A stretch of DNA of 64,000 nt from Chitinophaga alhagiae. GTDB lineage: Bacteria > Bacteroidota > Bacteroidia > Chitinophagales > Chitinophagaceae. The DNA lies in the NCBI RefSeq assembly GCF_003568665.1, contig NZ_QXMH01000001.1, positions 1,116,001-1,180,000 on the forward strand. The letters are read 5' to 3'. Below the pieces are notes generated by a model, which ran no database searches, was not told the origin of the DNA, and saw nothing but the letters and a program-made list of their open reading frames with translations. Below are positions 43,297-53,200 of the stretch, in pieces (positions within the stretch are counted from its first letter, which is position 1; each line of letters opens with the position of its first letter). A program made the position numbers and the translations under genes.

Positions 43297-45339
43297 TTAC
43301 CAGATCACCACGCGTTCCGCGGCCGGTAACACCATTTTGCCGCCGTTCCCGCAGTCCCATGCGTTGGAAAACTCCGTCATATGCGGCAACGGCCCGTTGA
43401 TACGGTAACGGGCGGGGCTATGCGGGTCTGTCTGTATCTGGTTGCGAAGGCCAGCATCCGTTATATTGGCGTGCCAAACCTGCGCCCAGCCCAGGAAGAA
43501 GCGTTGCTTCCAGTTAAACCCGTCTATGGGCGCCGGCTCTGGCTTGCCCTCCAGCGACTTTTCCAGGGCATGATAGGCCAGCGTGAGGCCGCCGAGGTCT
43601 GCAATATTTTCACCAATGGTGAGGGCGCCATTGATCTTGAAACCAGGCAGCGGTTCCAGCCCGCTGAAATAGTCGATATACTTTTTGGCAAGGCCTTCAA
43701 AGTTTTTACGGTCGTCTTCCGTCCACCAGTTCTGCAGGTTGCCTTCCGCATCAAACTGGGAGCCCTGATCATCAAACCCGTGGGTGAACTCGTGGCCTAT
43801 CACGGCAATAATGCCACCGTAGTTAATGGCATCGTCCGCATCAGGATTGAAGAAAGGCGGCTGCAAAATGCCGGCGGGGAATACCACCTCGTTGTTAAGC
43901 GGGTTGTAATAAGCATTCACTGTTTGCGGCGTCATGTACCATTCGGAGCGGTCTACTTCCTTCCCTATCTTTTTGTTGCGCTCCGCTATGCGGTAAGCCG
44001 CGGCGCTGATGATGTTTTCCACCAGCTTGTCTTTCTGTATGTTGATGGAAGAATAATCTTTCCATTTATCAGGGTAGCCGATCTTGTACGTGAATGCCGT
44101 CAGTTTCTTATGCGCCATCTGTTTGGTGGCAGGGCTCATCCAGCTCAGTTTGTCAATTCTCTCCCCATACACCGTACGCACATTTTCTATCATGGCAGAC
44201 ACTTTCTGCTTGCTGCTTTCAGGGAAATACTGTTTCACGAACAGTTTGCCCAAAGGCATGCCCAGCGTACCATCTGTAGAGCGGATGGCCCTGTCTTGCC
44301 GGGTACGCTGCGCCTTGCGGCCGGTCATAACGGTACCGAAAAAGCGGAAATTCTCATCATCGAACTGCTTTGGCAGGTAACCTGCAAAGGTGGTCAGCAA
44401 CTGGAATTTGGAGTATGTTTTCAGGGTCTGGATGGGTGTGCTCTTCAGCAGTTTGGCGGCATTGGTGATGTACGGTTTGTCTTGCAGCACCACCGAGTCT
44501 GATACAATGCCCTGCGTACGGGTAAAGCCTGTCCAGTCAAACTCCGGGGCCAGTGCGCTCAGTTCGCGGAAGCCTACCTTGTTGTAGGTTTTCACAGGGT
44601 CCCGCAGTTCTACGTTGGTGAGCTGCAGCTTGGCCAGGGCCGTTTCAAAGGCCAGGATGGTCTGCCCGGGGTCTTTTTCAGGAAAACCGGCCATGGCGAA
44701 CATTTTATTGACATGCTCCACAAATTCTTTCCGTACGTTTTTGGTGCTTTCATCTTCGCGGTCATAATAACTGCGTTCGCCAAGGCTCAGGCCGTCTTGC
44801 CCGCCATACAGCACATTCATCTTGCTGTTGCGCGCATCCGCCTCCACGGCAAAACCCGCCCAGGTGCTAACACCCAGGTTCTGCAGCTCGCCGGTCACAC
44901 TGGCGTAAGATGCCAGGTCTTTCACGCTGTTCAGTTTGTCCAGGTACGGCTTCAGGGGGCTGATGCCTCTTTTTTCAATGGTACCGGTGTCCAGGAAAGA
45001 GGCGTAGTAGTCAGCTATCTGCTGCTCTTCCGTGCCTTTTGCCAGTCCCTGTTTTTTGGCAATGGCCGCAATAATGCCTTTTATGCGCACTTCCTTGTTT
45101 TCCTTGTCAAGAATGTTGAATGCGCCCCAGCGGCTGTCTGTACCGGGTATGGGGTTGGCCTTTTTCCAGTTCTCGTTGGCAAAGCCGTCAAAATCCGCAC
45201 AGGGCTGAATTTGGCGGTCTATGGAAGAAACATCGAATGCAGGTACTCTGGCAGATTGAGCCATGGCACTGCCTGCGGCCGTTGCCGCCAGCAGAATGCC
45301 CGCTACCACTGCGCGGCCTGCGGAACGTTGGTTGTACAT
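43297..45339 (-). CDS. M13-family zinc metallopeptidase (neprilysin/PepO-like)
   Basis: 680 residues from the ATG at 45339 (MYNQRSAG); the open frame extends 51 codons upstream, but the signal peptide ending SAMAQ begins here. The zinc site HEFTH lies near 516 in VIGHEFTHGFDDQG, the third ligand is the Glu of ENIADLGG, and the NAYYNP substrate-binding motif precedes them. The C-terminal end CGNG...VW is family-typical. It is expected to cleave peptides in the periplasm or at the surface. It has its own terminator. Confidence 0.95.
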   Translation of the reverse strand: MYNQRSAGRAVVAGILLAATAAGSAMAQSARVPAFDVSSIDRQIQPCADFDGFANENWKKANPIPGTDSRWGAFNILDKENKEVRIKGIIAAIAKKQGLAKGTEEQQIADYYASFLDTGTIEKRGISPLKPYLDKLNSVKDLASYASVTGELQNLGVSTWAGFAVEADARNSKMNVLYGGQDGLSLGERSYYDREDESTKNVRKEFVEHVNKMFAMAGFPEKDPGQTILAFETALAKLQLTNVELRDPVKTYNKVGFRELSALAPEFDWTGFTRTQGIVSDSVVLQDKPYITNAAKLLKSTPIQTLKTYSKFQLLTTFAGYLPKQFDDENFRFFGTVMTGRKAQRTRQDRAIRSTDGTLGMPLGKLFVKQYFPESSKQKVSAMIENVRTVYGERIDKLSWMSPATKQMAHKKLTAFTYKIGYPDKWKDYSSINIQKDKLVENIISAAAYRIAERNKKIGKEVDRSEWYMTPQTVNAYYNPLNNEVVFPAGILQPPFFNPDADDAINYGGIIAVIGHEFTHGFDDQGSQFDAEGNLQNWWTEDDRKNFEGLAKKYIDYFSGLEPLPGFKINGALTIGENIADLGGLTLAYHALEKSLEGKPEPAPIDGFNWKQRFFLGWAQVWHANITDAGLRNQIQTDPHSPARYRINGPLPHMTEFSNAWDCGNGGKMVLPAAERVVIW

Positions 45340-45475
45340 ATAAATCAGGTTTAGCAGCTTAAATTTATTGAACATTTGGCACTTACAGCTAAAAGTGATG
45401 GATAAACGGCCTAAAAAAGGGGCCGCCCCCGTGCGGGACCCGCTGATTTTTAACCTGGTGTAGGGGGATAATTCG

Positions 45476-45483
45476 TAGGTTTG
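45476..45483 (+). promoter_or_regulatory. Candidate -7 box for the membrane-protein/rarA unit
   Basis: TAGGTTTG fits the Bacteroidota TAnnTTTG consensus and ends 21 bp before the ATG at 45505. A T-run lies about 25 bp upstream of it in place of a clear -33 TTTG. Confidence 0.4.
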
Positions 45484-45504
45484 CAGGGACAAAACAATTC
45501 AAGT

Positions 45505-46029
45505 ATGGCTTTTTCATTCGGACTTTTCCGCTTTCTGACCTATGGAAACCTGGTTGTAGTGGGATTTTTTATGCTTTTTGTAGCGATGGCCATGATAGTA
45601 GCACCGTCTATGTCTTCCGTACTGATCTCCCTGCTGGTGCTGGGCGCCGTGCTGTACCACAACATTCTCTGCCTCCGGCTGCAAAGATCACTGATAAGGC
45701 CTACCATACCGCTGCCGCGTAATTTCCCCACACTGCTGATGGTGATCAGCGTGTTGAGTTTTATCTACGCTATGCTGGTATTCCGCAATGTTATGTTCCT
45801 CATGGGCATTTCCGATAACGAGTTTATGAAGATGGTGAACCAGAACTCCCTGGGCGGCCAGCAGCCCCCGCTGGAGCTGGTCAATGCCATCCGGCGGTTT
45901 GTGACCGTGCTGGCTTTCATACATGGCCTGGCAATTGCAGCAAACTGTGTGTTGAGCAGCGTATTCCTCAACAGGTGGAAAAAGCTATATGCAGACAACA
46001 CGGACATCGATTCATTTCCTGAAGAATAA
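45505..46029 (+). CDS. Hypothetical four-helix membrane protein
   Basis: 174 residues from the ATG at 45505 (MAFSFGLFRF); a TTG start 24 bp upstream would overlap the -7 box. Four hydrophobic segments lie at about 12-32, 36-52, 75-97 and 133-155, with an acidic C-terminal tail. No family is recognised. It ends 8 bp before rarA on the same strand, so the two are very likely co-transcribed, though a functional link is not evident. Confidence 0.7.
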   Translation: MAFSFGLFRFLTYGNLVVVGFFMLFVAMAMIVAPSMSSVLISLLVLGAVLYHNILCLRLQRSLIRPTIPLPRNFPTLLMVISVLSFIYAMLVFRNVMFLMGISDNEFMKMVNQNSLGGQQPPLELVNAIRRFVTVLAFIHGLAIAANCVLSSVFLNRWKKLYADNTDIDSFPEE

Positions 46030-46037
46030 CCAGCATC

Positions 46038-47297
46038 ATGCGAGCACCATTAGCAGAAAGACTCAGGCCCGCCACACTGAACGATCTTGTAGGGCAGGAA
46101 CATCTTACGGGGCAGGGCAGCATCCTGCAGAAGGCCCTGGCACAAGGCAAAGTGCCTTCCATGATACTCTGGGGCCCGCCGGGCGTAGGTAAAACTACCA
46201 TCGCCAATATTATTGCGCACACCCTGCAGGTGCCTTTCTATACGCTCAGCGCCATTTCTTCCGGTGTAAAAGACATCCGCGAAGTGATAGACCTTGCCAG
46301 GTCAAGGCACGCCGTACTGTTCATAGACGAGATTCACCGCTTCAACAAATCCCAGCAGGATGCGCTGCTGGGCGCTGTGGAGAAAGGCATCATTACCCTC
46401 ATTGGCGCCACCACGGAAAACCCTTCGTTTGAAGTGAACGCGGCCTTGCTCTCCCGCTGCCAGGTATACGTGCTGAAGCCGCTTGACGAGCCGCAGCTTA
46501 AACAACTGCTGGAGCAGGCCATGGCAAAAGACGAATGGCTGGCCACCAAAACTATTGAGCTGAACGAAACAGAAGCCCTTTTCAATATTTCCGGCGGCGA
46601 CGCACGCAAACTGCTCAACCTCTTTGAACTGGTAGTAGATACCTTGCAGGATGAACATCCCGTAGTGATCACCAATCAACAAGTAATGGACATTGCCCAG
46701 CAAAGAGTAGCCATTTACGACAAAGCTGGAGAACAGCACTACGACATTATTTCCGCCTTCATCAAATCCATCCGCGGCAGTGACCCCAACGGCGCCGTGT
46801 ACTGGCTGGCCCGCATGCTGGCCGGCGGTGAAGACGTAAAGTTCATTGCCCGCCGTTTGGTGATACTGGCCTCTGAAGACATTGGCAACGCCAACCCCAA
46901 CGCCCTGCTGCTGGCTACCAGCTGCTTCCAGGCCGTGAACATGATAGGCCACCCCGAAGGCCGCATCATTCTTTCCCAATGCGCCACCTACCTGGCATCT
47001 TCCCCCAAAAGCAACGCTTCCTACATGGCCATTGGCAATGCGCAAAGCGTGGTATCGCAAACCGGCGATCTGCCGGTACCGCTTCACATCCGCAATGCGC
47101 CCACCAAGCTGATGAAACAGCAAGGTTATGGCAAAGGTTATGAATACTCCCACAGCTATGACAACAACTTTTCCCCGCAGGAATACCTGCCGAAAGAGAT
47201 CAGCGGCATGAAATTCTATGACCCGGGGAAAAACGCGCGGGAGGATGAATTGCGGAAGTACCTGAAGGCGTTGTGGAAGGAGAAGTATAGTTATTGA
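46038..47297 (+). CDS. rarA: Replication-associated recombination protein A (RarA/MgsA)
   Basis: 419 residues, a AAA+ ATPase of the clamp-loader group. Walker A is [12 protein letters not shown] near residue 53, Walker [10 protein letters not shown] near 97, sensor 1 GATTENPSF, and the arginine-finger segment LLSRCQVY. The C-terminal tetramerisation region follows (about 255-419, with [17 protein letters not shown]). It acts at stalled replication forks. The start [10 protein letters not shown] matches the family. Its 3' end overlaps the KilA-N gene on the other strand by 7 bp. Confidence 0.95.
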   Translation: MRAPLAERLRPATLNDLVGQEHLTGQGSILQKALAQGKVPSMILWGPPGVGKTTIANIIAHTLQVPFYTLSAISSGVKDIREVIDLARSRHAVLFIDEIHRFNKSQQDALLGAVEKGIITLIGATTENPSFEVNAALLSRCQVYVLKPLDEPQLKQLLEQAMAKDEWLATKTIELNETEALFNISGGDARKLLNLFELVVDTLQDEHPVVITNQQVMDIAQQRVAIYDKAGEQHYDIISAFIKSIRGSDPNGAVYWLARMLAGGEDVKFIARRLVILASEDIGNANPNALLLATSCFQAVNMIGHPEGRIILSQCATYLASSPKSNASYMAIGNAQSVVSQTGDLPVPLHIRNAPTKLMKQQGYGKGYEYSHSYDNNFSPQEYLPKEISGMKFYDPGKNAREDELRKYLKALWKEKYSY

Positions 47298-47704
47298 GGA
47301 GTTCTTTTGTTTGGGCTTTCAATAGTTTTGGGATCAATTATTGCTTTTTTTAGAGATTCCAGTTGACTGATAGCGGCTTCACGCATTAAATCATACCGTT
47401 CTTTCTTTTCGGTCCCTTTCCGGATCAGCGTGGCGTTCAGGCTTTCCAGAAATCTGTTCGTTCCTGCCGCATTTTTAAACTTATCGAATTCGATGAGTTT
47501 AAAATCTGGATTATACAGTTGCTCCCATAGGCCCAAATACTCAATAGTGTCTTTTTTCCTCAACCAGTTGCCGATAATAACATTGCTGGATGGCATGTCA
47601 CGCACCATATCCGTAAGTGAGATATAGTCATCATTATTGTGGTCAACTACGCAGATAACGGTGTTGTTTACTGTTATTTCTCTTCTCCTGGCCATAATTT
47701 TCAT
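47291..47704 (-). CDS. KilA-N-domain protein, internally shortened
   Basis: 137 residues; a second ATG gives 134. Residues 8-85 match the first part of Bacteroidota KilA-N proteins (ISLTDMVRDM, NVIIGNWLRKKDTIEYLGLW, FKNAAGTNRF). Directly after GTNRF comes LESLNATLIRKG, which in full-length relatives lies near the C-terminus, well over 100 residues later. So the second half of the DNA-binding domain and the linker seem to be missing by an in-frame deletion. Comparison is from memory of the family. The gene overlaps rarA tail-to-tail. KilA-N domains are typical of phages and large DNA viruses. Confidence 0.75.
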   Translation of the reverse strand: MKIMARRREITVNNTVICVVDHNNDDYISLTDMVRDMPSSNVIIGNWLRKKDTIEYLGLWEQLYNPDFKLIEFDKFKNAAGTNRFLESLNATLIRKGTEKKERYDLMREAAISQLESLKKAIIDPKTIESPNKRTPQ

Positions 47705-47807
47705 TTTTTAGACGACCAATGGTTGCCGTAATTGTAGATGAAAATTGTCTGGGAGACGGGTGAAATTAATTGCAATTAATTTTCCTTCATAACTTCACGG
47801 CTACTTA

Positions 47808-50180
47808 CTATTTCTCCTTCCCCAAAATCTCAAACGCCTGCACGATCTGCTCCCCTTCCTCATCTACCAGCGTAATGGTATGTTTCCCCGGCTGCGGCCG
47901 CAGTGACAGTTGATGAAAATCAGATGTTGTGCCTGCAAACTTGTTGTCCAGGTGCCAGAAGATCTTTGCGCCCTGTTGCCGGTGCGTGGCCTTGAACACC
48001 GTTTCGCCGAGGCTGCCGTCCAGCTCTATGGGTACGTAGATGCGCGCATTTGCCCGGGGGTAGATCAGTTCCATGGAGCGGGTTTCCGGGGCGGAAATGC
48101 AGCCTGGTTTAAAGGGCGGCAGGGGCTCATAGGTATGCGTGGTCTTGTAAAAATATTCCATGGCGGGCGGCAGCACAAACCATGGCCGGTGCTGCATCAG
48201 TTCCGGGCGCTCACAGTCTGCCGTTACGCGGTAGCGGCCGGCGGCGTCCAGGTGTATCAGCTGGTGGTAGGGGCACACGGCAGAACGAAGCCCGGCGGCG
48301 GGAACGGCCAGGCTGTCTTTCTCCATGCAATACTGCCCCGCGCGGTAGCCGCTCTGGCGGCATACGGCAATGTTGTGCAGCTTGCCGGCGGGTGTGGCAA
48401 ATGAGCTAACGGTGTGGAGCAAACGAAAAATATCGAACATCACCGGCGCGGCGGTAGAAACGCCAGTGAGACCGGGGCGGCCTTCGCCGTCCGCATTGCC
48501 CACCCATACGCCCACTACATGCTGCGGGGTTACGCCAATAGCCCACCCGTCCCTGAAACCAAAGCTGGTGCCGGTTTTCCAGGCTATGGGGCGGGAGGAA
48601 GCAAAGTGCTGCCAGATAAATTCCTCACCGGGGCGCATCACTTCTTCCATGGCCTGGAAGGCATACCAGATGGCGCCCGCGTCCAGCACACCGAATTTTT
48701 CACGAGCGTGCCGGGAGGGCAATGTTTCATCCGGGCGGTAACCGGGGGCGTGATAATCGTCCGCATCATACTTTCCGGCGTACTGGTCCTGGTGCAGCAA
48801 GGTACGCGCCAGGCTGGCGTATACGCCGGTCAGTTCCCACAGCGTGGTTTCACCGCCGCCCAGGATCATTGACAGGCCGTAGTGGGCCACGGGTTTGTTC
48901 ATGGTGGTAATGCCCAGGCGTTTCAGCAGCACCAGGAAGCGCTCCGCGCGGTATTGCTGCAGCATGCGCACAGCGGGGATGTTCAGCGAGCGGGCCAGTG
49001 CGCGGGAAGCGGGCACGCCGCCGTCATAGTTGCGGTCAAAGTTCTGCGGCGTATACCCGGCAATCTGCGTGGGCACATCCGGCAGCAGGGTGTGTGGCAA
49101 TACCAGGCCATCATTGAGCATACCGGCGTATAGCAAGGGTTTCAGCGTACTGCCGGGGCTCCGGGGCGCTTGTATGATGTCTACATAACTTTCCAGTTCG
49201 GGGTTGTCAGGATTGTACACGTTACCCACGTAGGCCAGTGCATGGCCGGTTTCCACGTCCAGCACCAGCGCGGCGGCGTTGTTGATGCCGTTGGCCTTGA
49301 GCTGAAGATGATGGCGGTACAGGATGTCATTCACATTCCGTTGCAGCGCGCCTTCTACCGACGTGCGCAGGCGGGTGCTGCCGCTTTTTCTTTCCTGCCG
49401 GAAGCGGTAGAGCAGATGCGGCGCTTCCTGCGGCAGGGCGTGCGGCTTGTCTGGCAGCGGTTCCGCGGAGGAAAGGGCGCAGGTAGCGCTGTCTATGGTA
49501 CCGTTGCGCCACAGCTTTTCCAGCAGCGCGTTCCTTTTCTCAAACAATACCTGGCGGTTGCGGCCGGGGTGTATCAGGGCAGGACTGTTGGGCAATACGG
49601 CCAGGGTGGCCATTTCCGCCCAGGAGAGCTGGTCCGGCTTGCGGCCGTAGTACCGCCACGATGCGGCTTCCAGCCCCACCACGTTGCCGCCGAAAGGGGC
49701 GTTGCCGGCGTACAGGCCCAGGATGGCTTTTTTGGAGTGCCTGAACTCCAGCCGTGTGGCCAGCACCATTTCCACCAGCTTCTGCCAGAGCGTGCGCGGC
49801 TTGTTGCGGTACAGGCGTATGACCTGCATGGTGATGGTGCTGGCGCCACTTACCACCCTGCCGCCGCCCAGGTTCTGCTTCAGCGCGCGCCCAACGGCCA
49901 GCGGGTCTATGCCCCAGTGATAATAAAAACGTTTGTCTTCATACGCTACGATGCATTTCGCAAATTTGTCCGGCACGGTTTTGTCTGCCGGAAAACGCCA
50001 TTGCCCGTCTGCCGCAATAGCAGCATTCAGCAGCTCGCCCTTTACATCTTCGATCACGTAAGAAGTAGGCGCGGTAAACAACTGGCGGGGCAGCATGAAA
50101 TAGTACACCACCAGCAGCACGCTCGCTGCAGCCAGCCACCATTTTCGTTTAACCGCCCAATATGTAAACCGCCTCAACAT
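47808..50180 (-). CDS. pbpC: Penicillin-binding protein 1C
   Basis: 790 residues from the ATG at 50180 (MLRRFTYW). A single N-terminal membrane helix (about 12-30) is followed by a GT51 transglycosylase domain, with the catalytic Glu in EDKRFYYHWGIDP. A transpeptidase domain comes next, with the Ser in SPGSTLKP, then the SLN motif and KTGTSFGF. The C-terminal BiPBP_C domain (about 700-790) is typical of PbpC and not of other class A PBPs. It polymerises and cross-links peptidoglycan. It follows the alpha-2-macroglobulin gene by 102 bp, the usual pairing. Confidence 0.95.
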   Translation of the reverse strand: MLRRFTYWAVKRKWWLAAASVLLVVYYFMLPRQLFTAPTSYVIEDVKGELLNAAIAADGQWRFPADKTVPDKFAKCIVAYEDKRFYYHWGIDPLAVGRALKQNLGGGRVVSGASTITMQVIRLYRNKPRTLWQKLVEMVLATRLEFRHSKKAILGLYAGNAPFGGNVVGLEAASWRYYGRKPDQLSWAEMATLAVLPNSPALIHPGRNRQVLFEKRNALLEKLWRNGTIDSATCALSSAEPLPDKPHALPQEAPHLLYRFRQERKSGSTRLRTSVEGALQRNVNDILYRHHLQLKANGINNAAALVLDVETGHALAYVGNVYNPDNPELESYVDIIQAPRSPGSTLKPLLYAGMLNDGLVLPHTLLPDVPTQIAGYTPQNFDRNYDGGVPASRALARSLNIPAVRMLQQYRAERFLVLLKRLGITTMNKPVAHYGLSMILGGGETTLWELTGVYASLARTLLHQDQYAGKYDADDYHAPGYRPDETLPSRHAREKFGVLDAGAIWYAFQAMEEVMRPGEEFIWQHFASSRPIAWKTGTSFGFRDGWAIGVTPQHVVGVWVGNADGEGRPGLTGVSTAAPVMFDIFRLLHTVSSFATPAGKLHNIAVCRQSGYRAGQYCMEKDSLAVPAAGLRSAVCPYHQLIHLDAAGRYRVTADCERPELMQHRPWFVLPPAMEYFYKTTHTYEPLPPFKPGCISAPETRSMELIYPRANARIYVPIELDGSLGETVFKATHRQQGAKIFWHLDNKFAGTTSDFHQLSLRPQPGKHTITLVDEEGEQIVQAFEILGKEK

Positions 50181-50282
50181 TGAATACACACAAAAAATAC
50201 ACTGTAAACTAAACCGCCGCATGGCGCTGGCATACCTTTAAAGCTACCTTACACCAGTACGCCGTTTGCAGCATGCGCCCAT

Positions 50283-53200
50283 CTACTTCGTTACTTCCAC
50301 CCACCTGCCGGGCACAAACGCATGAATGTTGTTATCATACATAGCCTCGCAGGATGCCGCAGGGAGGTAGTACCGGCCCAGGTAAGCGGCGTTCAGCAGC
50401 ACCTGGTAGGTAACTGTTTTGGTCTCTTCGAGATTGAAATAAGTATACACCCGGTCGTCCCTGATATCGCGGTAAGTATAGGGAGATGAGCGCATGGTAC
50501 TGTCGTTGCCGATGAGGCGGGTATTGATGATCTCCCAGCCGGAGGGGAATACCTGCGTTAAAGCCATATTCTCATAGAACCCGCGCTTGCCGGGGTTCTT
50601 CAGCGTTACCGTGGCCACAAAGTCCGTACCCTGCCGCAACTGCTCCGGATTTACCGGCTGCCCGTTGCGGCTGGCGTACTGCACATGCATGTCAAGCACT
50701 TCCGGGTTGTTGTCCGCATACGGGTCCTGGCCTGCTTCCGGCTGGCCGCGCAGTATGAGGCGTGCGTACAGCACGTTCTGCCCTTTGTTCTCCAGGCTTA
50801 CATTGCCGTTGAGGGTATTGAAGCTGACAGGCGTTTGTGTGATGTAAGAACCGCTGTTGATATTGCCGGATGTGCCATTCAGCCGGTAGCTGTAGGTCAT
50901 TTTACCGGCAGCTTTGTTCTCTCCGCAATATTTGGCAATGGCGATCAGGCTGTAGGCGGTAGATTGGGTGCTGTACCAGTAATCCCGGCCCAACTCGGCG
51001 GCGATCTGTTTCACCAGGTTGTTGGCCTCGGTGCGCTGGCCGAGTATAGTGAGCGTTTCCAATATCATAGCTTTGTCCCTGAGGTCTGAGCCGAAGGTGC
51101 CGCTGAGTTGCGAATATGGCTGCACGGCGGTGCTCAGGCCTTTGGCCAGCGCGTTGGCCGCTTCTACCTGCCCGGCCATCCGGTAAGCGGCGGCCAGCCG
51201 CCATTTGGCGGGTGCGGACAAATGCTGGAACTCTTTCAGCCGGTTCATGGCGCCCAGCTCCGGTGTTTTGGCCATAGCCAGCAGGTAGAGGCGGTACGCC
51301 TGCACCAGGTCCCCGCCGTAATAGGTGTAGCTGGAGGGAGACCAGCTTACGGCTTTGTTGCGCTGGTATTTCTTCCACAGGTCAAGGAAACCGGGCGGCA
51401 GCGTGTAGCCGCGCGCCTGCGCTTCCAGCATGAAATGACCGGCGTAGTTGGTGCTCCATTCGTTGGCTTCCGATGCGCCGGGCCAGTAGCCCATGCCGCC
51501 GTCTGTAAGCTGGTAGCCCTTCAGGCGGTTAATGCCCGCCTTGATGTTGCGGTCTACTTCCGCGGCCTGGCGCTCGCTGAGGTCCATCAGTTGAGACAGG
51601 GCCAGCTGCGGGAACACGGAAGACGTAGTTTGTTCCAGGCAGCCGTGCGGGTATTGAATAAGGTACTCCAGCCGTTTGCCCAGGTTCATGGCGGGTATGG
51701 TAGATACTTCGAGCACGCCGGTATTGGTGCCGGCCATGCCCACCGCGTTAAAGGCGGTATTCCAAGATGCGCCGGGCTCCAGCGTTTGCTCCATTACATT
51801 GGCGAGGTACGGGTTGGGATTGCGCACATCCAGCTCCACGTTCTCTTCCGCCCTTTCCTTGCCGCTGGTAGCTACCACCTTGAATTTACCGATGCCGACC
51901 TGCTGGCGGATCTTCACATCAAAGTATACCATTTGCTCACCGGGTTTGGGGAAACTCACCTGTTTGGTGGTTTCTCCCACCACCTCAAAGTAGGGGTTGG
52001 AGGTGAGTGTTACATTGGCCTGCCGTACATGCGGTTCCAGTCCGAATACGGTTACCGGCAATTGTATGGTTTCCCCGGGGCCCAGCACCCTTGGTACGGT
52101 GGCCAGCAGCATCAGCGGTTTTTTAACTGCGGCGGTTTTGTCCGCAAAGCCGTAGGCACCGTCTTGCCCGGCTACCACCATGGCTTTTACCGAACCTATG
52201 TAAGGCGGCAGCTGCACTTTATGGGTAGCTTTGCCCCCCTTCTTCAGATAATAGGGGCCCATGAATTTCACAACGGGCTTGAAACGGTTGGCCTTGGCAG
52301 TGCTGGCATCCTTGTTCAGCCCTTCATCACCACCAATGCTCAGTATCCGCTCCAGGTCTCCACCCCATGCGCCCAGCACATAGTCGAAAAGGTCCCAGGT
52401 TTTTACGCCCAGGGCTTCGCGGGCGTAGAACGCGCTGTGCGGGTCGGGCGTTCTGAAGCGGGTCAGGTCCAGCAGGCCTTCATCTACCAGCGCAATGGTG
52501 TAGGTCATGGCCTTGCCGGACGTTTCCGATACGGAGATGGCCGCTTCTGTTTCCGGCCGCAGGGTAGCGGGCAGGCTTACCTGCGGCTTGAGAATAGTGG
52601 AGGGGTCTTCTACCAGTATGGGAATGGTGCCGTACATGCGGATGGGCAGGTCGTTAGCTGTTTGCGCATGCGGCTGCAGCAGGCTCACGTTCACGTATAT
52701 ATTGGGCGCCATGTTCTTGTCTGCCTTGAACTTGTATACCGTTTGGCCTTTCTGCGTGCCTATCCAGTCGGTTTTCAGCACCTTGCTGCCGGACTCTATG
52801 CTGATGAGGCCGCGGCCGCCTTCGCTGCTGGGAATGGTGAGGGTTACTTCGTCCCCTACGTTGTATTTGTTTTTGTCTGACGTAAATACCAGCATGGCCG
52901 CCTCTTCAGGGTTCTCCTTCTGCAGGCGTTCCGCATAGTCAGGCCAGTCTATGTAAACGCTCTGGCCGGTGATGTGCCCGCTTTCCAGGTCTTTCACGCG
53001 GATGAGGTAGCGCCCCCATTCGGGCTGGTCTATACGCAGCGGCCAGGTGCCTTTGCCGCTCTGCAGGGTAACGGTTTTGGTTTGCAGCAGCTGGTTGTAG
53101 TTATCATCTGTAAAGTTGCTGTAATCATTCTCGCTTTCGTCCCACCACCACCGCCAGCGCACTTTGTACAACTGTACCTGCACGTTACGGCTGCCGGCAA

